Assembly (NCBI GenBank): GCA_902526175.1
Contig: CABZJY010000012.1
Span: 1 to 41,237 of the forward strand
Source of the DNA: an uncultured Alphaproteobacteria bacterium
GTDB lineage: Bacteria > Pseudomonadota > Alphaproteobacteria > Methylaequorales > Methylaequoraceae
Length of the DNA: 41,237 bases
Reading direction: 5' to 3'
The position numbers were made by a program, and so were the translations under genes. Positions 23,756-32,146 of this stretch are shown piece by piece (within the stretch, counting starts at the first letter, position 1; each line of letters starts with the position of its first letter). Under the pieces are notes generated by a model, which was not told the origin of the DNA, ran no database searches, and worked only from the letters and a program-made list of their open reading frames with translations.

Positions 23756-24643
23756 ATGGTAAAAACAAAATTTAAAGGATCTATTCCTGCTGTCATTACA
23801 CCTTTTAATGATAATGAAGATATAAATTTTGAGCAATTAGAAAAACACATAGATTTTTTAATATCTGGTGGTTCACATGGTTTAGTTTCATGCGGGACAA
23901 CAGGAGAATCCCCAACACTAAGTCATGATGAACACAAATCTGTAACCGAAGCAATTCTAAAATTTGCTAATGGCAAAGTGCCAGTAATGTCTGGTTGTGG
24001 GTCAAACTCAACAAAAGAATCAATTGAACTGGTTCGTCATTCAGAAAAAATTGGCGTTGATGCTATATTGTTAGTTTCACCGTACTATAATAAACCTACT
24101 CAAGAAGGATTGTTTGAACATTTTAATTCAATCTCAAAAGCAACAAGTCTTCCTATATACCTTTATAATATACCGGGAAGATCAGTTGTTAATATTAATA
24201 TAGAAACAATGAAGAGACTTTCGGAGATTGAAAATATTGTTGGAGTGAAAGACGCAACTTCTGATTTAAGTTTACCTTTAGAAACTAGAATTGAATGTGG
24301 TAATGAATTTGTGTTGTTATCAGGTGAAGATGCAACATTTTTATCTTTTTTAATTAGTGGAGGATCTGGATGTATCTCTGTATCTGCTAATGTAATACCG
24401 TCACTATATTCTAAATTGTATAACTTTTGGTCAAAAGGTCTGATATCAGAAGCAATGGAAATAAACAACAAAATTTTTCCCCTAAATAAGGTCTTATTTG
24501 AAGAAACAAGTCCTGCTCCAGTAAAATATGCATTGAGTTTAATGGGAAAATGTAATTCGAAACTTCGATTACCTCTTGTAGATGTTAATAAAAGTACAAA
24601 AGAAAAAATAAAAAGAGTGCTAAGCTCATTAAATATAATATAA
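23756..24643 (+). CDS. dapA: 4-hydroxy-tetrahydrodipicolinate synthase
   Basis: Condenses pyruvate with aspartate semialdehyde, the first committed step to lysine and diaminopimelate. A TIM-barrel of 295 residues with SCGTTGESPTLSHDEH (45-60), LLVSPYYNKPTQEGLFEHF, the catalytic tyrosine in YLYNIPGR (Tyr137) and the Schiff-base lysine in GVKDAT (Lys165). Length and motifs match DapA rather than the related aldolases. The ATG at 23756 is the first in frame and lacks a clear ribosome site. The pairing dapA-smpB is common in alphaproteobacteria; smpB follows after 16 bases. Confidence 0.95.
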   Translation: MVKTKFKGSIPAVITPFNDNEDINFEQLEKHIDFLISGGSHGLVSCGTTGESPTLSHDEHKSVTEAILKFANGKVPVMSGCGSNSTKESIELVRHSEKIGVDAILLVSPYYNKPTQEGLFEHFNSISKATSLPIYLYNIPGRSVVNINIETMKRLSEIENIVGVKDATSDLSLPLETRIECGNEFVLLSGEDATFLSFLISGGSGCISVSANVIPSLYSKLYNFWSKGLISEAMEINNKIFPLNKVLFEETSPAPVKYALSLMGKCNSKLRLPLVDVNKSTKEKIKRVLSSLNII

Positions 24644-24659
24644 AGTAATTTTAAAATTG

Positions 24660-25127
24660 ATGCCTGGCAATCATTCAAAAAATCTTACAATTAATAACAA
24701 AAAGGCTAAATACAATTACCAAATTGAACTTGTTTTTGAAGCTGGAATAATACTTGAAGGGAGAGAGGTTAAGTCTCTAAGAGCCGGAAAAGCCTCAATT
24801 GAAAATGCGTATGCTCTAGAAAAGAAAAATGAAATATGGATGCAAAATTTTTTTATTGAAAATAGTAACGAAAATAATATCGAAAGCAAAAACAATAAAT
24901 CAGTAAGACCAAGAAAACTATTATTAAAAAAAAAAGAAATAAGTAAAATAAAAACAAAATTAAATAATCAAGGTTATTCTTTTATTCCCATTAAGATTTT
25001 TTTTAATAAAAAAGGTATAGCTAAAGTTTCAATAGGTTTATCGAAGGGTAGGAAACTTCAAGATAAAAGAGAGTATAAAAAAAAGATGGACTGGAAAAAA
25101 CAACAAGAAAGATTAGTTAAAAAATAG
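24660..25127 (+). CDS. smpB: SsrA (tmRNA)-binding protein SmpB
   Basis: Needed with tmRNA to rescue stalled ribosomes. A 155-residue basic protein with the family sequence NKKAKYNYQIELVFEAGIIL, then EGREVKSLRAGKASIENAYA, a middle of LNNQGYSFIPIKIFFNKKGI, and AKVSIGLSKGRKLQDKRE near the C-terminal tail. The ATG at 24660 is chosen; a TTG immediately before it adds only one residue. It lies in a plus-strand run with dapA and folK. The tmRNA gene itself is not in the window. Confidence 0.95.
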   Translation: MPGNHSKNLTINNKKAKYNYQIELVFEAGIILEGREVKSLRAGKASIENAYALEKKNEIWMQNFFIENSNENNIESKNNKSVRPRKLLLKKKEISKIKTKLNNQGYSFIPIKIFFNKKGIAKVSIGLSKGRKLQDKREYKKKMDWKKQQERLVKK

Positions 25128-25130
25128 ATT

Positions 25131-25619
25131 ATGGTATTAATAGGCATTGGTTCAAATCTTTATTCAAATAAATTTGGCACACCACTAAATAACTGTAATG
25201 CAGCACTAAAAGAAATAGAAAAGTGTTTTAAAATAAAAAAAAAGTCTTCATGGTATAAATCCGAGCCAATACCTCAATCAGATCAACCATGGTTTATAAA
25301 TGGTATAATTGAAATTGTTTTTGACAGCAAAGATCCATTAGAATTATTAAAAAAACTTAATCAAATAGAAAAAAGGTTTGGGAGAGTTAGAAAAGAATTA
25401 AATGAAGCAAGAATCTTAGATCTTGATATAATTGATTTTAAATCTCAAGTAATAACATGCACTGAGTTGACTATTCCACACCCAAGAATGCATAAAAGAA
25501 AGTTTGTACTCCTACCAATAGAAGAAATAAATCCAAAATGGATTCACCCAATATTTAAAAAAAAAATCAATAAAATAATAGAAGCTATAGATGATAATCA
25601 AAAAATAATTAAAATATAA
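25131..25619 (+). CDS. folK: 6-hydroxymethyl-7,8-dihydropterin pyrophosphokinase
   Basis: Transfers pyrophosphate from ATP to the pterin in folate synthesis. A 162-residue protein with the HPPK features: LIGIGSNLYSNKFGTPLNN at the start, SSWYKSEPIPQSDQPWFING (40-59), then RFGRVRKELNEARILDLDII with the two metal-binding aspartates, and IPHPRMHKRKFVLLPIEEI. It starts three bases after smpB and has no strong ribosome site, so translation probably depends on the upstream gene. Other folate genes are not in the window. Confidence 0.93.
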   Translation: MVLIGIGSNLYSNKFGTPLNNCNAALKEIEKCFKIKKKSSWYKSEPIPQSDQPWFINGIIEIVFDSKDPLELLKKLNQIEKRFGRVRKELNEARILDLDIIDFKSQVITCTELTIPHPRMHKRKFVLLPIEEINPKWIHPIFKKKINKIIEAIDDNQKIIKI

Positions 25620-25626
25620 ATTATGG

Positions 25627-25654
25627 TTGAAAAATAAAATTCAAAGTATATAAG
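25627..25654 (+). promoter_or_regulatory. Candidate promoter of rpoZ
   Basis: TTGAAA (25627-25632) and TATAAG (25649-25654) are separated by 16 bases, ahead of the rpoZ ATG at 25662. The predicted start falls at or within a base or two of the ATG, which also lacks a ribosome site, so the message may be leaderless. Confidence 0.4.
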
Positions 25655-25661
25655 TCTAGAT

Positions 25662-26120
25662 ATGGCAAGAGTAACGACAGAAGATTGTGTAAGCTTTGTA
25701 CCAAACAGATTTCAACTAGTCATTTATGCTTGTAAAAGGGCTAGAGAAATTTCTGCTGGAAGTGAGATTGATATAGAAAAAGAAAACGATAAAAATACCG
25801 TCTTAGCTTTAAGAGAAATAGCTGAAAAAAAAATTGATTTAAATGAAATCAAAAATGCAATTATTAAAGACCTTCAAAGATATACTCCAGTTGAGGAGGT
25901 TGATATAGATGATGTTGAATCTGTTCCTTTGAAAGAGAATGCCTCTGGCATTTCGTTTGATAATTTTGAAAAAGAAAATGCATCAGAAAAAAATAGAAAA
26001 AAAATATCAGTTACAGAGTCTGATATTCAGAAACTTATTGAAACAAATAGAAAAGAGATGCAACAAAAACAGTCAGAAGATGATAAATTAGCTGACACTG
26101 ATTCAGAAATTAGTTCTTAA
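25662..26120 (+). CDS. rpoZ: RNA polymerase omega subunit
   Basis: Small RNA polymerase subunit that helps assemble beta-prime and forms part of a (p)ppGpp site in proteobacteria. The core MARVTTEDCVSFVPNRFQLV, with YACKRAREISAG and NTVLALREIAEKKID, matches RpoZ. The remaining half (about residues 70-152) is acidic and low in complexity, a longer tail than the 91-residue E. coli form but common in alphaproteobacteria. It comes directly before the (p)ppGpp enzyme, a conserved pairing that fits their linked roles. Confidence 0.93.
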   Translation: MARVTTEDCVSFVPNRFQLVIYACKRAREISAGSEIDIEKENDKNTVLALREIAEKKIDLNEIKNAIIKDLQRYTPVEEVDIDDVESVPLKENASGISFDNFEKENASEKNRKKISVTESDIQKLIETNRKEMQQKQSEDDKLADTDSEISS

Positions 26121-26173
26121 TTTTACTTTAATCAAACTATTGAATTTTTATTTTTTTGTCTTAAAATTTTCTT

Positions 26174-28309
26174 GTGTTAAGACAATTTGAATTATTAGAT
26201 AAAGTTAAAGCTTATGAGCCTAATATAGACGAACAAGCTTTAAATAAAGCCTATGTTTTTTCGATGAAAGCTCATGGATCCCAGAAAAGGGCTTCAGGTG
26301 ACCCATACTTTTCTCACCCCCTTGAAGTAGCTGGTATTTTAGCGGATTTAAAATTTGATTCGGATACTATAGTCACCGCACTTCTTCATGATGTTGTTGA
26401 AGATACAAAATATGGGCTTAAAGATATTAAATCAAATTTTGGAGAAGAAATATCTTGTTTAGTTGATGGTGTAACAAAGTTATCTAAGTTAGAAGGTAGA
26501 TCAGACTCATTCAACCAAGCTGAAAATTTCAGAAAACTATTACTTGCAACCTCAGATGATGTAAGAGTTTTGTTTGTAAAGTTAGCAGATAGATTACATA
26601 ACATGAGGACAATTAATTTTATAAAAGATGAAAATAAAAGAAGAAGAATAGCTAATGAAACATTAGAGATCTATAGCCCAATTGCAGAAAGAATGGGAAT
26701 GCAAGAAATAAGAACAGAGCTAGACGATTTATGTTTTAAAATCTTGGAGCCGGGTATTAGAGACTCAATAATTCAAAGATTGAACCTTTTAAGAAATCAA
26801 GACGAAAATATTTTAAAACCAACAATCATTAAACTGAATGAACTATTCTGTAAACATAAAGTTAAATGCCAAATTTCTGGAAGAGAAAAAAAACCATATT
26901 CCATATGGAAAAAAATGCAAATTAAATCTGTAAACTTTGCACAGCTTTCAGATATTATGGCTTTTAAAATTATTGTCGAGAATGTAAATGATTGCTACAG
27001 GGCCTTGGGCATACTTCACTCTGAATATTCCTATGTTCCTGGAAGATTTAAGGACTATATCTCTACTCCAAAACCAAATAATTACAAATCTATTCATACA
27101 ACACTTATTGGACCATTAAAAAGAAGAATTGAAGTACAAATAAAATCCTCTCAAATGGATAAAGAAGCAGATTATGGTGTTGCTGCACATTGGATTTATA
27201 AAGAAAATATAAAAACTAAAGACGGAAAGCAGTTTAAATGGATTAGACAAATTCTTGATATACTTGATCAATCAAGAGGCCCTGAGGAATTCCTTGAACA
27301 TACAAAACTTCAAATGTACTCTGATCAAGTTTTTGTTTTTACCCCAAAAGGTGATCTTGTTGCTTTACCTAGAGGTGCTATGCCCTTAGATTTTGCCTTT
27401 TCAGTACATACTGATATTGGAACTTCTTGTACTGGTGTATTAATAAACAATTTGGTTAAACCTTTAAATACTGTATTAAAAAATGGTGATCAAGTTCAAA
27501 TTGTTAGTCAAAAAAATAAAAGTTGTATTTCACCAAACTGGTTAAATTTTTGTATTTCAGGAAAAGCAAAAGCTTGCATAAAAAGATTTATTGATATAAA
27601 GAAGACCGATGAATTTTTGAAGTTAGGTAAACAAATTCTAAAAAATAGTTTTAAAAATGAAAATCTAAGTTTTAACGAAAAAAATATTGAAAATATCCTA
27701 GAGAAATTTGATGTAGAAGATCAAAAACAACTTTTTATAAAAATTGGATCAGGGTTAATATTAAGTAATCAGGTTATCGATGCAATGTTTCCAGATAAGG
27801 CTGTTGTCAAACAAAATAATAAGATTGTCATACTTAATAATGTAAAGAAAAATATTAATAAAGAAAATTCACCTATACTCATTGAAGGTTTGACTCCTGG
27901 TATGAGTATTCATCTGTCAACATGTTGTGCACCTATACCTGGAGACACCGTAAAAGCATATGTTGTTGCTGGCAAGGGTTTCACGGTACATCAATCAGAT
28001 TGTGACGAATTGAAAAAAATTAAATCTGAAACAATAGAAGTTTCTTGGGAAAGACTTAATATAACACGGTCAAATTTTTTGGCAAAAATTACGGTTACAT
28101 TAAAAAATGAGGTTGGCGCCTTAGGGGATTTATCTTCAAATATAGCAAAAAATCAAAGTAATATTAGAAACCTTAAGATTACTGAAAGATCAGATATGTT
28201 TTTTAAGCTAGATGTAGAGATTGATGTATTAGATAAAAATCATTTAAAAAAAATTCTTGTTTCATTAAGAACTTCCTCCAATATCGTTATTGTCCAAAGA
28301 ACAAAATAA
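26174..28309 (+). CDS. spoT: Bifunctional (p)ppGpp synthetase/hydrolase (Rsh, SpoT-type)
   Basis: Makes and degrades the stringent-response alarmone. It has 711 residues. The HD hydrolase domain has its metal ligands in FSHPLEVAG (His48) and LLHDVVEDT (His72, Asp73), and continues with VKLADRLHNMRT. The synthetase domain has KPNNYKSIHTTLIGP (near 305), and the TGS domain has VFVFTPKGDLVALPRGAMPL (near 385). A zinc-finger-like CCAPIPGD stretch and a C-terminal ACT domain (about 640-711) complete it. The hydrolase motif is intact, so it should be a true bifunctional enzyme. The start is a GTG at 26174. In most alphaproteobacteria it is the only long Rsh. Confidence 0.95.
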   Translation: MLRQFELLDKVKAYEPNIDEQALNKAYVFSMKAHGSQKRASGDPYFSHPLEVAGILADLKFDSDTIVTALLHDVVEDTKYGLKDIKSNFGEEISCLVDGVTKLSKLEGRSDSFNQAENFRKLLLATSDDVRVLFVKLADRLHNMRTINFIKDENKRRRIANETLEIYSPIAERMGMQEIRTELDDLCFKILEPGIRDSIIQRLNLLRNQDENILKPTIIKLNELFCKHKVKCQISGREKKPYSIWKKMQIKSVNFAQLSDIMAFKIIVENVNDCYRALGILHSEYSYVPGRFKDYISTPKPNNYKSIHTTLIGPLKRRIEVQIKSSQMDKEADYGVAAHWIYKENIKTKDGKQFKWIRQILDILDQSRGPEEFLEHTKLQMYSDQVFVFTPKGDLVALPRGAMPLDFAFSVHTDIGTSCTGVLINNLVKPLNTVLKNGDQVQIVSQKNKSCISPNWLNFCISGKAKACIKRFIDIKKTDEFLKLGKQILKNSFKNENLSFNEKNIENILEKFDVEDQKQLFIKIGSGLILSNQVIDAMFPDKAVVKQNNKIVILNNVKKNINKENSPILIEGLTPGMSIHLSTCCAPIPGDTVKAYVVAGKGFTVHQSDCDELKKIKSETIEVSWERLNITRSNFLAKITVTLKNEVGALGDLSSNIAKNQSNIRNLKITERSDMFFKLDVEIDVLDKNHLKKILVSLRTSSNIVIVQRTK

Positions 28310-28313
28310 TGAG

Positions 28314-28772
28314 ATGTTTTTAAAAAAAATAAAAAAAAAATTCAACTTTTTAAGACCTTTGATTCATTTGAGATATAAGTTGTTTAAGTTAAAGGATCCA
28401 CCTGAATCTATTTCAGTTGGTTTGGCATGGGGGGCAGCAGTTTCTTTTACACCTTTGTTAGGGTTACATATATTAATATGTTTTTTAGGAACACACCTAA
28501 TGAAAGGTAATTTGTTAGCGGCAGCTGCTGGAACTGTTGTTGGGAATCCATGGACATTTCCATTTATTTTTTTTTTGGACTATAAATTAGGTATTTTTTT
28601 GGGAATCAAGGGAATCGATACTATTAATATTTCTGCTGATTTCTTTATTAATAATTTTAATAGTTTATTTTATCCAACCTTGGTGGGTAGTATTCCACTA
28701 TCGATTTGTGTATGGTTTATAACTTACTATTTTAGTGTGTTTATAATTAAAAAATATAAGGAAGGATATTGA
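28314..28772 (+). CDS. DUF2062 membrane protein
   Basis: A 152-residue membrane protein of the DUF2062 family. After a basic N-terminus come the family signature PPESISVGLAWGAAVSFTPL, then LGLHILICFLGTHLMKGNLL and GTVVGNPWTFPFIF. About three to four hydrophobic segments are visible, ending in a span at WFITYYFSVFIIKK. Function is unknown. The ATG at 28314 lies just after the spoT stop; an upstream TTG inside spoT is less likely. Its TGA overlaps the TTG start of pdxJ. This protein sits between spoT and pdxJ in many alphaproteobacteria. Confidence 0.88.
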   Translation: MFLKKIKKKFNFLRPLIHLRYKLFKLKDPPESISVGLAWGAAVSFTPLLGLHILICFLGTHLMKGNLLAAAAGTVVGNPWTFPFIFFLDYKLGIFLGIKGIDTINISADFFINNFNSLFYPTLVGSIPLSICVWFITYYFSVFIIKKYKEGY

Positions 28773-29491
28773 AAAAACTCAGCCTAGGTGTCAACATTGA
28801 TCATTTTGCTACGTTAAGGAATCAACGAAAAGAAGTATATATTGATTTAATAGATGTTGCTAAAACGTTAAAAAAAATGGATGTAAACAGCATTACAGTG
28901 CATCTCAGAGAAGATAGAAGGCATATCAAAGATAATGATTTAGAAAATCTAGTAAAAGCAAATATATTACCAATTAATCTTGAGATGGCACCTACAAATG
29001 AAATGAAAAAAATATGTAAAACACTGAGTCCATTTGCATGTTGTATAGTTCCTGAAAAAAGAAGTGAATTAACCACTGAAGGTGGTTTAGACGTAAAAAA
29101 TAATTTATCAAATCTTGAAAGTATTTTATTTGATATCAAACAAAAAAAACAAATTAGAACCTCTCTGTTTATAGAACCAGACATGAATCAAATTAAGTTA
29201 GCAAAAAAACTTGGTGTTAATGCAATTGAAATTCATACAGGGAAATATTCTAATTTATTTGAGGAAGGTAAATATAATAATGAACTAAAAAAAATAACTG
29301 AAGCAGCAAATTTTGCTCATAACCTTGGTTTGGAGGTTCATGCTGGGCATGGATTAAACCTCAGAAATGTAAAAAATATTATTGATATTAAAAGTATTTC
29401 AGAGTTAAATATAGGTTATTCAATTGTAGCACAGTCTATTTTTAGTGGTTTAGAAAATGTTATTAAAATGTATAAAAAATTGATGAATTAA
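28769..29491 (+). CDS. pdxJ: Pyridoxine 5'-phosphate synthase
   Basis: Closes the ring of vitamin B6 from 1-deoxyxylulose 5-phosphate and 3-amino-2-oxopropyl phosphate. A TIM-barrel of 240 residues: LGVNIDHFATLRNQRK at the start, VHLREDRRHIKDNDL (44-58), INLEMAPTNEM, VPEKRSELTTEGGLDV, then EIHTGKY and EVHAGHGLNLRNV. The start is a TTG at 28769 with AAGGA upstream, overlapping the TGA of the preceding gene. It heads the conserved run pdxJ-acpS-lepB-rnc-era-recO. Confidence 0.96.
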   Translation: MKKLSLGVNIDHFATLRNQRKEVYIDLIDVAKTLKKMDVNSITVHLREDRRHIKDNDLENLVKANILPINLEMAPTNEMKKICKTLSPFACCIVPEKRSELTTEGGLDVKNNLSNLESILFDIKQKKQIRTSLFIEPDMNQIKLAKKLGVNAIEIHTGKYSNLFEEGKYNNELKKITEAANFAHNLGLEVHAGHGLNLRNVKNIIDIKSISELNIGYSIVAQSIFSGLENVIKMYKKLMN

Positions 29492-29500
29492 GGTTCAAGA

Positions 29501-29914
29501 ATGATAGTTGGTCTAGGAGTTGATATTGTTGAAGTTAGAAGAATAGAGAATGTTTATAAAAAATTTGGGATTAAATTCTTATATAAGCTTCTCTCTAATA
29601 AAGAAATAAATAGAATATTAAGTGTTGATAGTTATAAATTGCTAATCCAAAAGATTGCTTCTCGATTTGCGGCAAAAGAAGCAGTAATTAAATCTTTTTC
29701 TACGGTAATTAAAAAACCAAGATTCAGTGATTTTGAAATTTTTAGACATGAATCGGGGTCACCTTTTGTAAAATTTAAAAAAAAATTCGAAGATAAAAAT
29801 AAAGACTTCTTAATTGATAATCACCAAATCAATATTTCGCTTTCCCATGAAAATAACTATGCTATTGCATTTGTAACTCTATCAAAGATTTTTTATGAAA
29901 AAAAAAAAAAATAA
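29501..29914 (+). CDS. acpS: Holo-[acyl-carrier-protein] synthase
   Basis: Transfers 4'-phosphopantetheine from CoA to acyl carrier protein. A 137-residue protein with MIVGLGVDIVEVRRIENVYK (metal-binding Asp8), SRFAAKEAVIKSF with the second metal ligand, and INISLSHENNYAIAFV at the C-terminus. It follows pdxJ after nine bases. Its end overlaps the lepB start by 20 bases in another frame, across a run of fourteen A (29898-29911) that codes for the C-terminal lysines here and the N-terminal lysines of LepB. Confidence 0.95.
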   Translation: MIVGLGVDIVEVRRIENVYKKFGIKFLYKLLSNKEINRILSVDSYKLLIQKIASRFAAKEAVIKSFSTVIKKPRFSDFEIFRHESGSPFVKFKKKFEDKNKDFLIDNHQINISLSHENNYAIAFVTLSKIFYEKKKK

Positions 29915-30632
29915 ATTTAAAGAAAATGTTATAACTTTATTTTATGCTATAACTGCCGCAATTCTCATTAGAAGTTTTTTATTTGAACCTTTTAGCATAC
30001 CATCAGGCTCAATGTATCCTACATTAAAAGTTGGTGATTATTTATTTGTTTCAAAGTTTGATTATGGTTTCTATAAACATTCACTGCCTTTTAGTATTCC
30101 ACTTATACCAAAAAGAATATTTTATACTGAACCAAAAAGAGGTGATGTTGTTGTATTTAAAACTCCTGAGGATAACAGAACTGATTATGTTAAAAGGGTA
30201 ATTGGAGTTCCCGGTGACAAAATTAAAATGATTTCCAGTGAAATATATTTAAACAACATAAAACTTAATAGAATCAAAATTAATAATGAACCTTACAAGT
30301 ATTTTGATGTAATAAGATATAAAGAATTTTTACCAGATGGAAGAAACTATGAAATATTTGAAATGGAAAATCAAAATAATTTTTTTCAGACCAATGATTT
30401 TGACGAAGTGGAAGTACCAAAAGATTCCTTTTATGTTCTTGGTGACAATCGGGATAATTCTCAAGATAGCAGATTTGTAGGTTTCATTCCTAAAAGTAAT
30501 TTAGTTGGGAAAAGTAGAATCGTTTTTTTATCGTTTGATCCGGAAATTGGAAGTTGGTTAAAATTTTGGACATGGTATTCAGCATTAAGAAAAGATAGAT
30601 TTTTGTTTAGTTTGATTCCTAATAATGGCTAA
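29895..30632 (+). CDS. lepB: Signal peptidase I
   Basis: Inner-membrane serine protease that removes Sec and Tat signal peptides. In its 245 residues one N-terminal membrane span (VITLFYAITAAILIRSFLF) is followed by the catalytic serine in PSGSMYPTL (Ser39), the catalytic lysine in DYVKRVIGVPGD (Lys100) and the box D element YVLGDNRDNSQDSRFVG. A single span, rather than the two of E. coli, is usual in alphaproteobacteria. The ATG at 29895 lies inside acpS just before a fourteen-A run. It overlaps rnc by eight bases. Confidence 0.96.
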   Translation: MKKKKNKFKENVITLFYAITAAILIRSFLFEPFSIPSGSMYPTLKVGDYLFVSKFDYGFYKHSLPFSIPLIPKRIFYTEPKRGDVVVFKTPEDNRTDYVKRVIGVPGDKIKMISSEIYLNNIKLNRIKINNEPYKYFDVIRYKEFLPDGRNYEIFEMENQNNFFQTNDFDEVEVPKDSFYVLGDNRDNSQDSRFVGFIPKSNLVGKSRIVFLSFDPEIGSWLKFWTWYSALRKDRFLFSLIPNNG

Positions 30633-31314
30633 CATAATTTCTGAAAATAATTTATCGATAATATCAGAGGAATTTAATTATAAATTTAAAAATCTTGATT
30701 TATTAAAACTAGCACTCACACACTCAACAAAACTTAAGTTAGACAATTTTTCAACTAATGAAAGATTAGAATTTCTTGGTGACAGAGTTTTAGGATTAGT
30801 TATTGCAAATGAAATCTACAATAGATTTCCACTTGAAAGTGAAGGTGAATTAGCAAAAAGATTTTCAGAATTAGTATCAAAAAAAACACTCATTAAGGTT
30901 GCAAAAAAAATACATTTAGAAAAATTCATAATAACAAAGTCTTTACAAAATAAGAAAAAAACTATTACTGATTCAATTCTTGCTGATACATTAGAGGCAA
31001 TATTTGCTGCAATTTTTATAGATTCTAATTTTTTAATAACTCAAAAAATTATTATAGAATTATGGAATTTAGAAATTATTAAACAAAAAATTCCCCCTAT
31101 GAATCCAAAATCAGTGATTCAAGAATGGTGTTTGAAAAATAAGGGTCCGTTTCCTAAGTACAATTTATTAAAAAAAAAAGGCCCTGATCACCAACCGCTA
31201 TTTACAGTTTCATTGACAATTAAAAATATTCTTTCAACAAATGGTAAAGGTAAATCTATACAAGAAGCCGAATTTATGGCAGCGAAAAAGGCAATTAAAT
31301 CGTTAATAAAATGA
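30625..31314 (+). CDS. rnc: Ribonuclease III
   Basis: Double-strand-specific endoribonuclease that processes rRNA precursors and structured messages. A 229-residue protein with the catalytic signature NERLEFLGDRVLG (45-57), the later acidic pair in DSILADTLEAIFAAIFID, and a C-terminal double-stranded RNA-binding domain (PKSVIQEWCLKNKGPFPKYN onward, ending AEFMAAKKAIKSLIK). The ATG lies inside the end of lepB and the stop overlaps the era start by four bases (ATGA), so the three genes are tightly coupled. Confidence 0.96.
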   Translation: MANIISENNLSIISEEFNYKFKNLDLLKLALTHSTKLKLDNFSTNERLEFLGDRVLGLVIANEIYNRFPLESEGELAKRFSELVSKKTLIKVAKKIHLEKFIITKSLQNKKKTITDSILADTLEAIFAAIFIDSNFLITQKIIIELWNLEIIKQKIPPMNPKSVIQEWCLKNKGPFPKYNLLKKKGPDHQPLFTVSLTIKNILSTNGKGKSIQEAEFMAAKKAIKSLIK

Positions 31315-32141
31315 ATGTCATAGAAAAAAAATGTGGATTTGTGTCAATAACTGGACTTCCTAATGCAGGTAAATCAACGTTGATAAACAATTTAGTTAAT
31401 GAAAAAGTCTCAATTATATCTCACAAAGTTCAGACTACTCAGAATGCTATCAGAGGAGTTTTTACAAAGTCTCATTCTCAAATAATTTTTACGGATACAC
31501 CCGGATTAATTTTACCCAGCACATTTTTTAAAAAGCAACTCTCAAGAGCTATATTTAATAATACTTATGAATCAGATATAAATTTAGTAGTATTTGATCC
31601 AAATAGAAAAATTAGTGAAAAAGAAAAAGAAATTCTAAAAAAGCTAATACGAACATCTAAAAATAATTTTTTGATAATAAATAAAATTGATTTAGTTAAG
31701 AAAACAGAACTATTAAAAATAAGTAAAAAATACAATCATCTATTTGATTTTCAAAAAACGTTTATGATTTCAGCCTTAAAAAAAAAAGGTCTTAATGAAT
31801 TAATAGAGGTTATAATGTCAAAGCTTCCAAAGAATAAATGGTTGTACGATAAGAAAGATAAAACTGATCAAAAGAATGAATTCATTTTTTCAGAAATTAC
31901 AAGAGAAAAAGTTTTTCAACTGATAAATAAAGAAATCCCATATGATATTACGATAACAACAGAAATTAACTCAAATAAAATTACACAATTTATTTTTGTT
32001 AAAAAGACCTCACAGAAACCAATATTAATTGGAAAAGAAGGAAAAAAAATAAAAGAAATAGGAATGCGCGCAAGAAGAGATATCCAAAAAAAAATTAACA
32101 GAAGAATTTATTTGGAATTGAAAGTAAAAATTTCTAAGTAG
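31311..32141 (+). CDS. era: GTPase Era
   Basis: Ribosome-assembly GTPase acting on the 30S subunit and 16S rRNA 3' end. In its 276 residues the G1 is GLPNAGKST (15-23), the switch region is SHKVQTTQNAIRG, the G3 is DTPG, and the G4 is NKID. The C-terminal KH domain has ILIGKEGKKIKEIGMRARRD. This is the standard two-domain Era. It is coupled to rnc by the ATGA overlap, an arrangement seen in most proteobacteria. Confidence 0.96.
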   Translation: MNVIEKKCGFVSITGLPNAGKSTLINNLVNEKVSIISHKVQTTQNAIRGVFTKSHSQIIFTDTPGLILPSTFFKKQLSRAIFNNTYESDINLVVFDPNRKISEKEKEILKKLIRTSKNNFLIINKIDLVKKTELLKISKKYNHLFDFQKTFMISALKKKGLNELIEVIMSKLPKNKWLYDKKDKTDQKNEFIFSEITREKVFQLINKEIPYDITITTEINSNKITQFIFVKKTSQKPILIGKEGKKIKEIGMRARRDIQKKINRRIYLELKVKISK

Positions 32142-32146
32142 ATATT

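Noticed and set aside
24163-24678. Minus-strand open frame of 171 codons opposite dapA
   Set aside because: It is antisense to a clear dapA gene, has no motif or ribosome site and arises from the composition of that gene.
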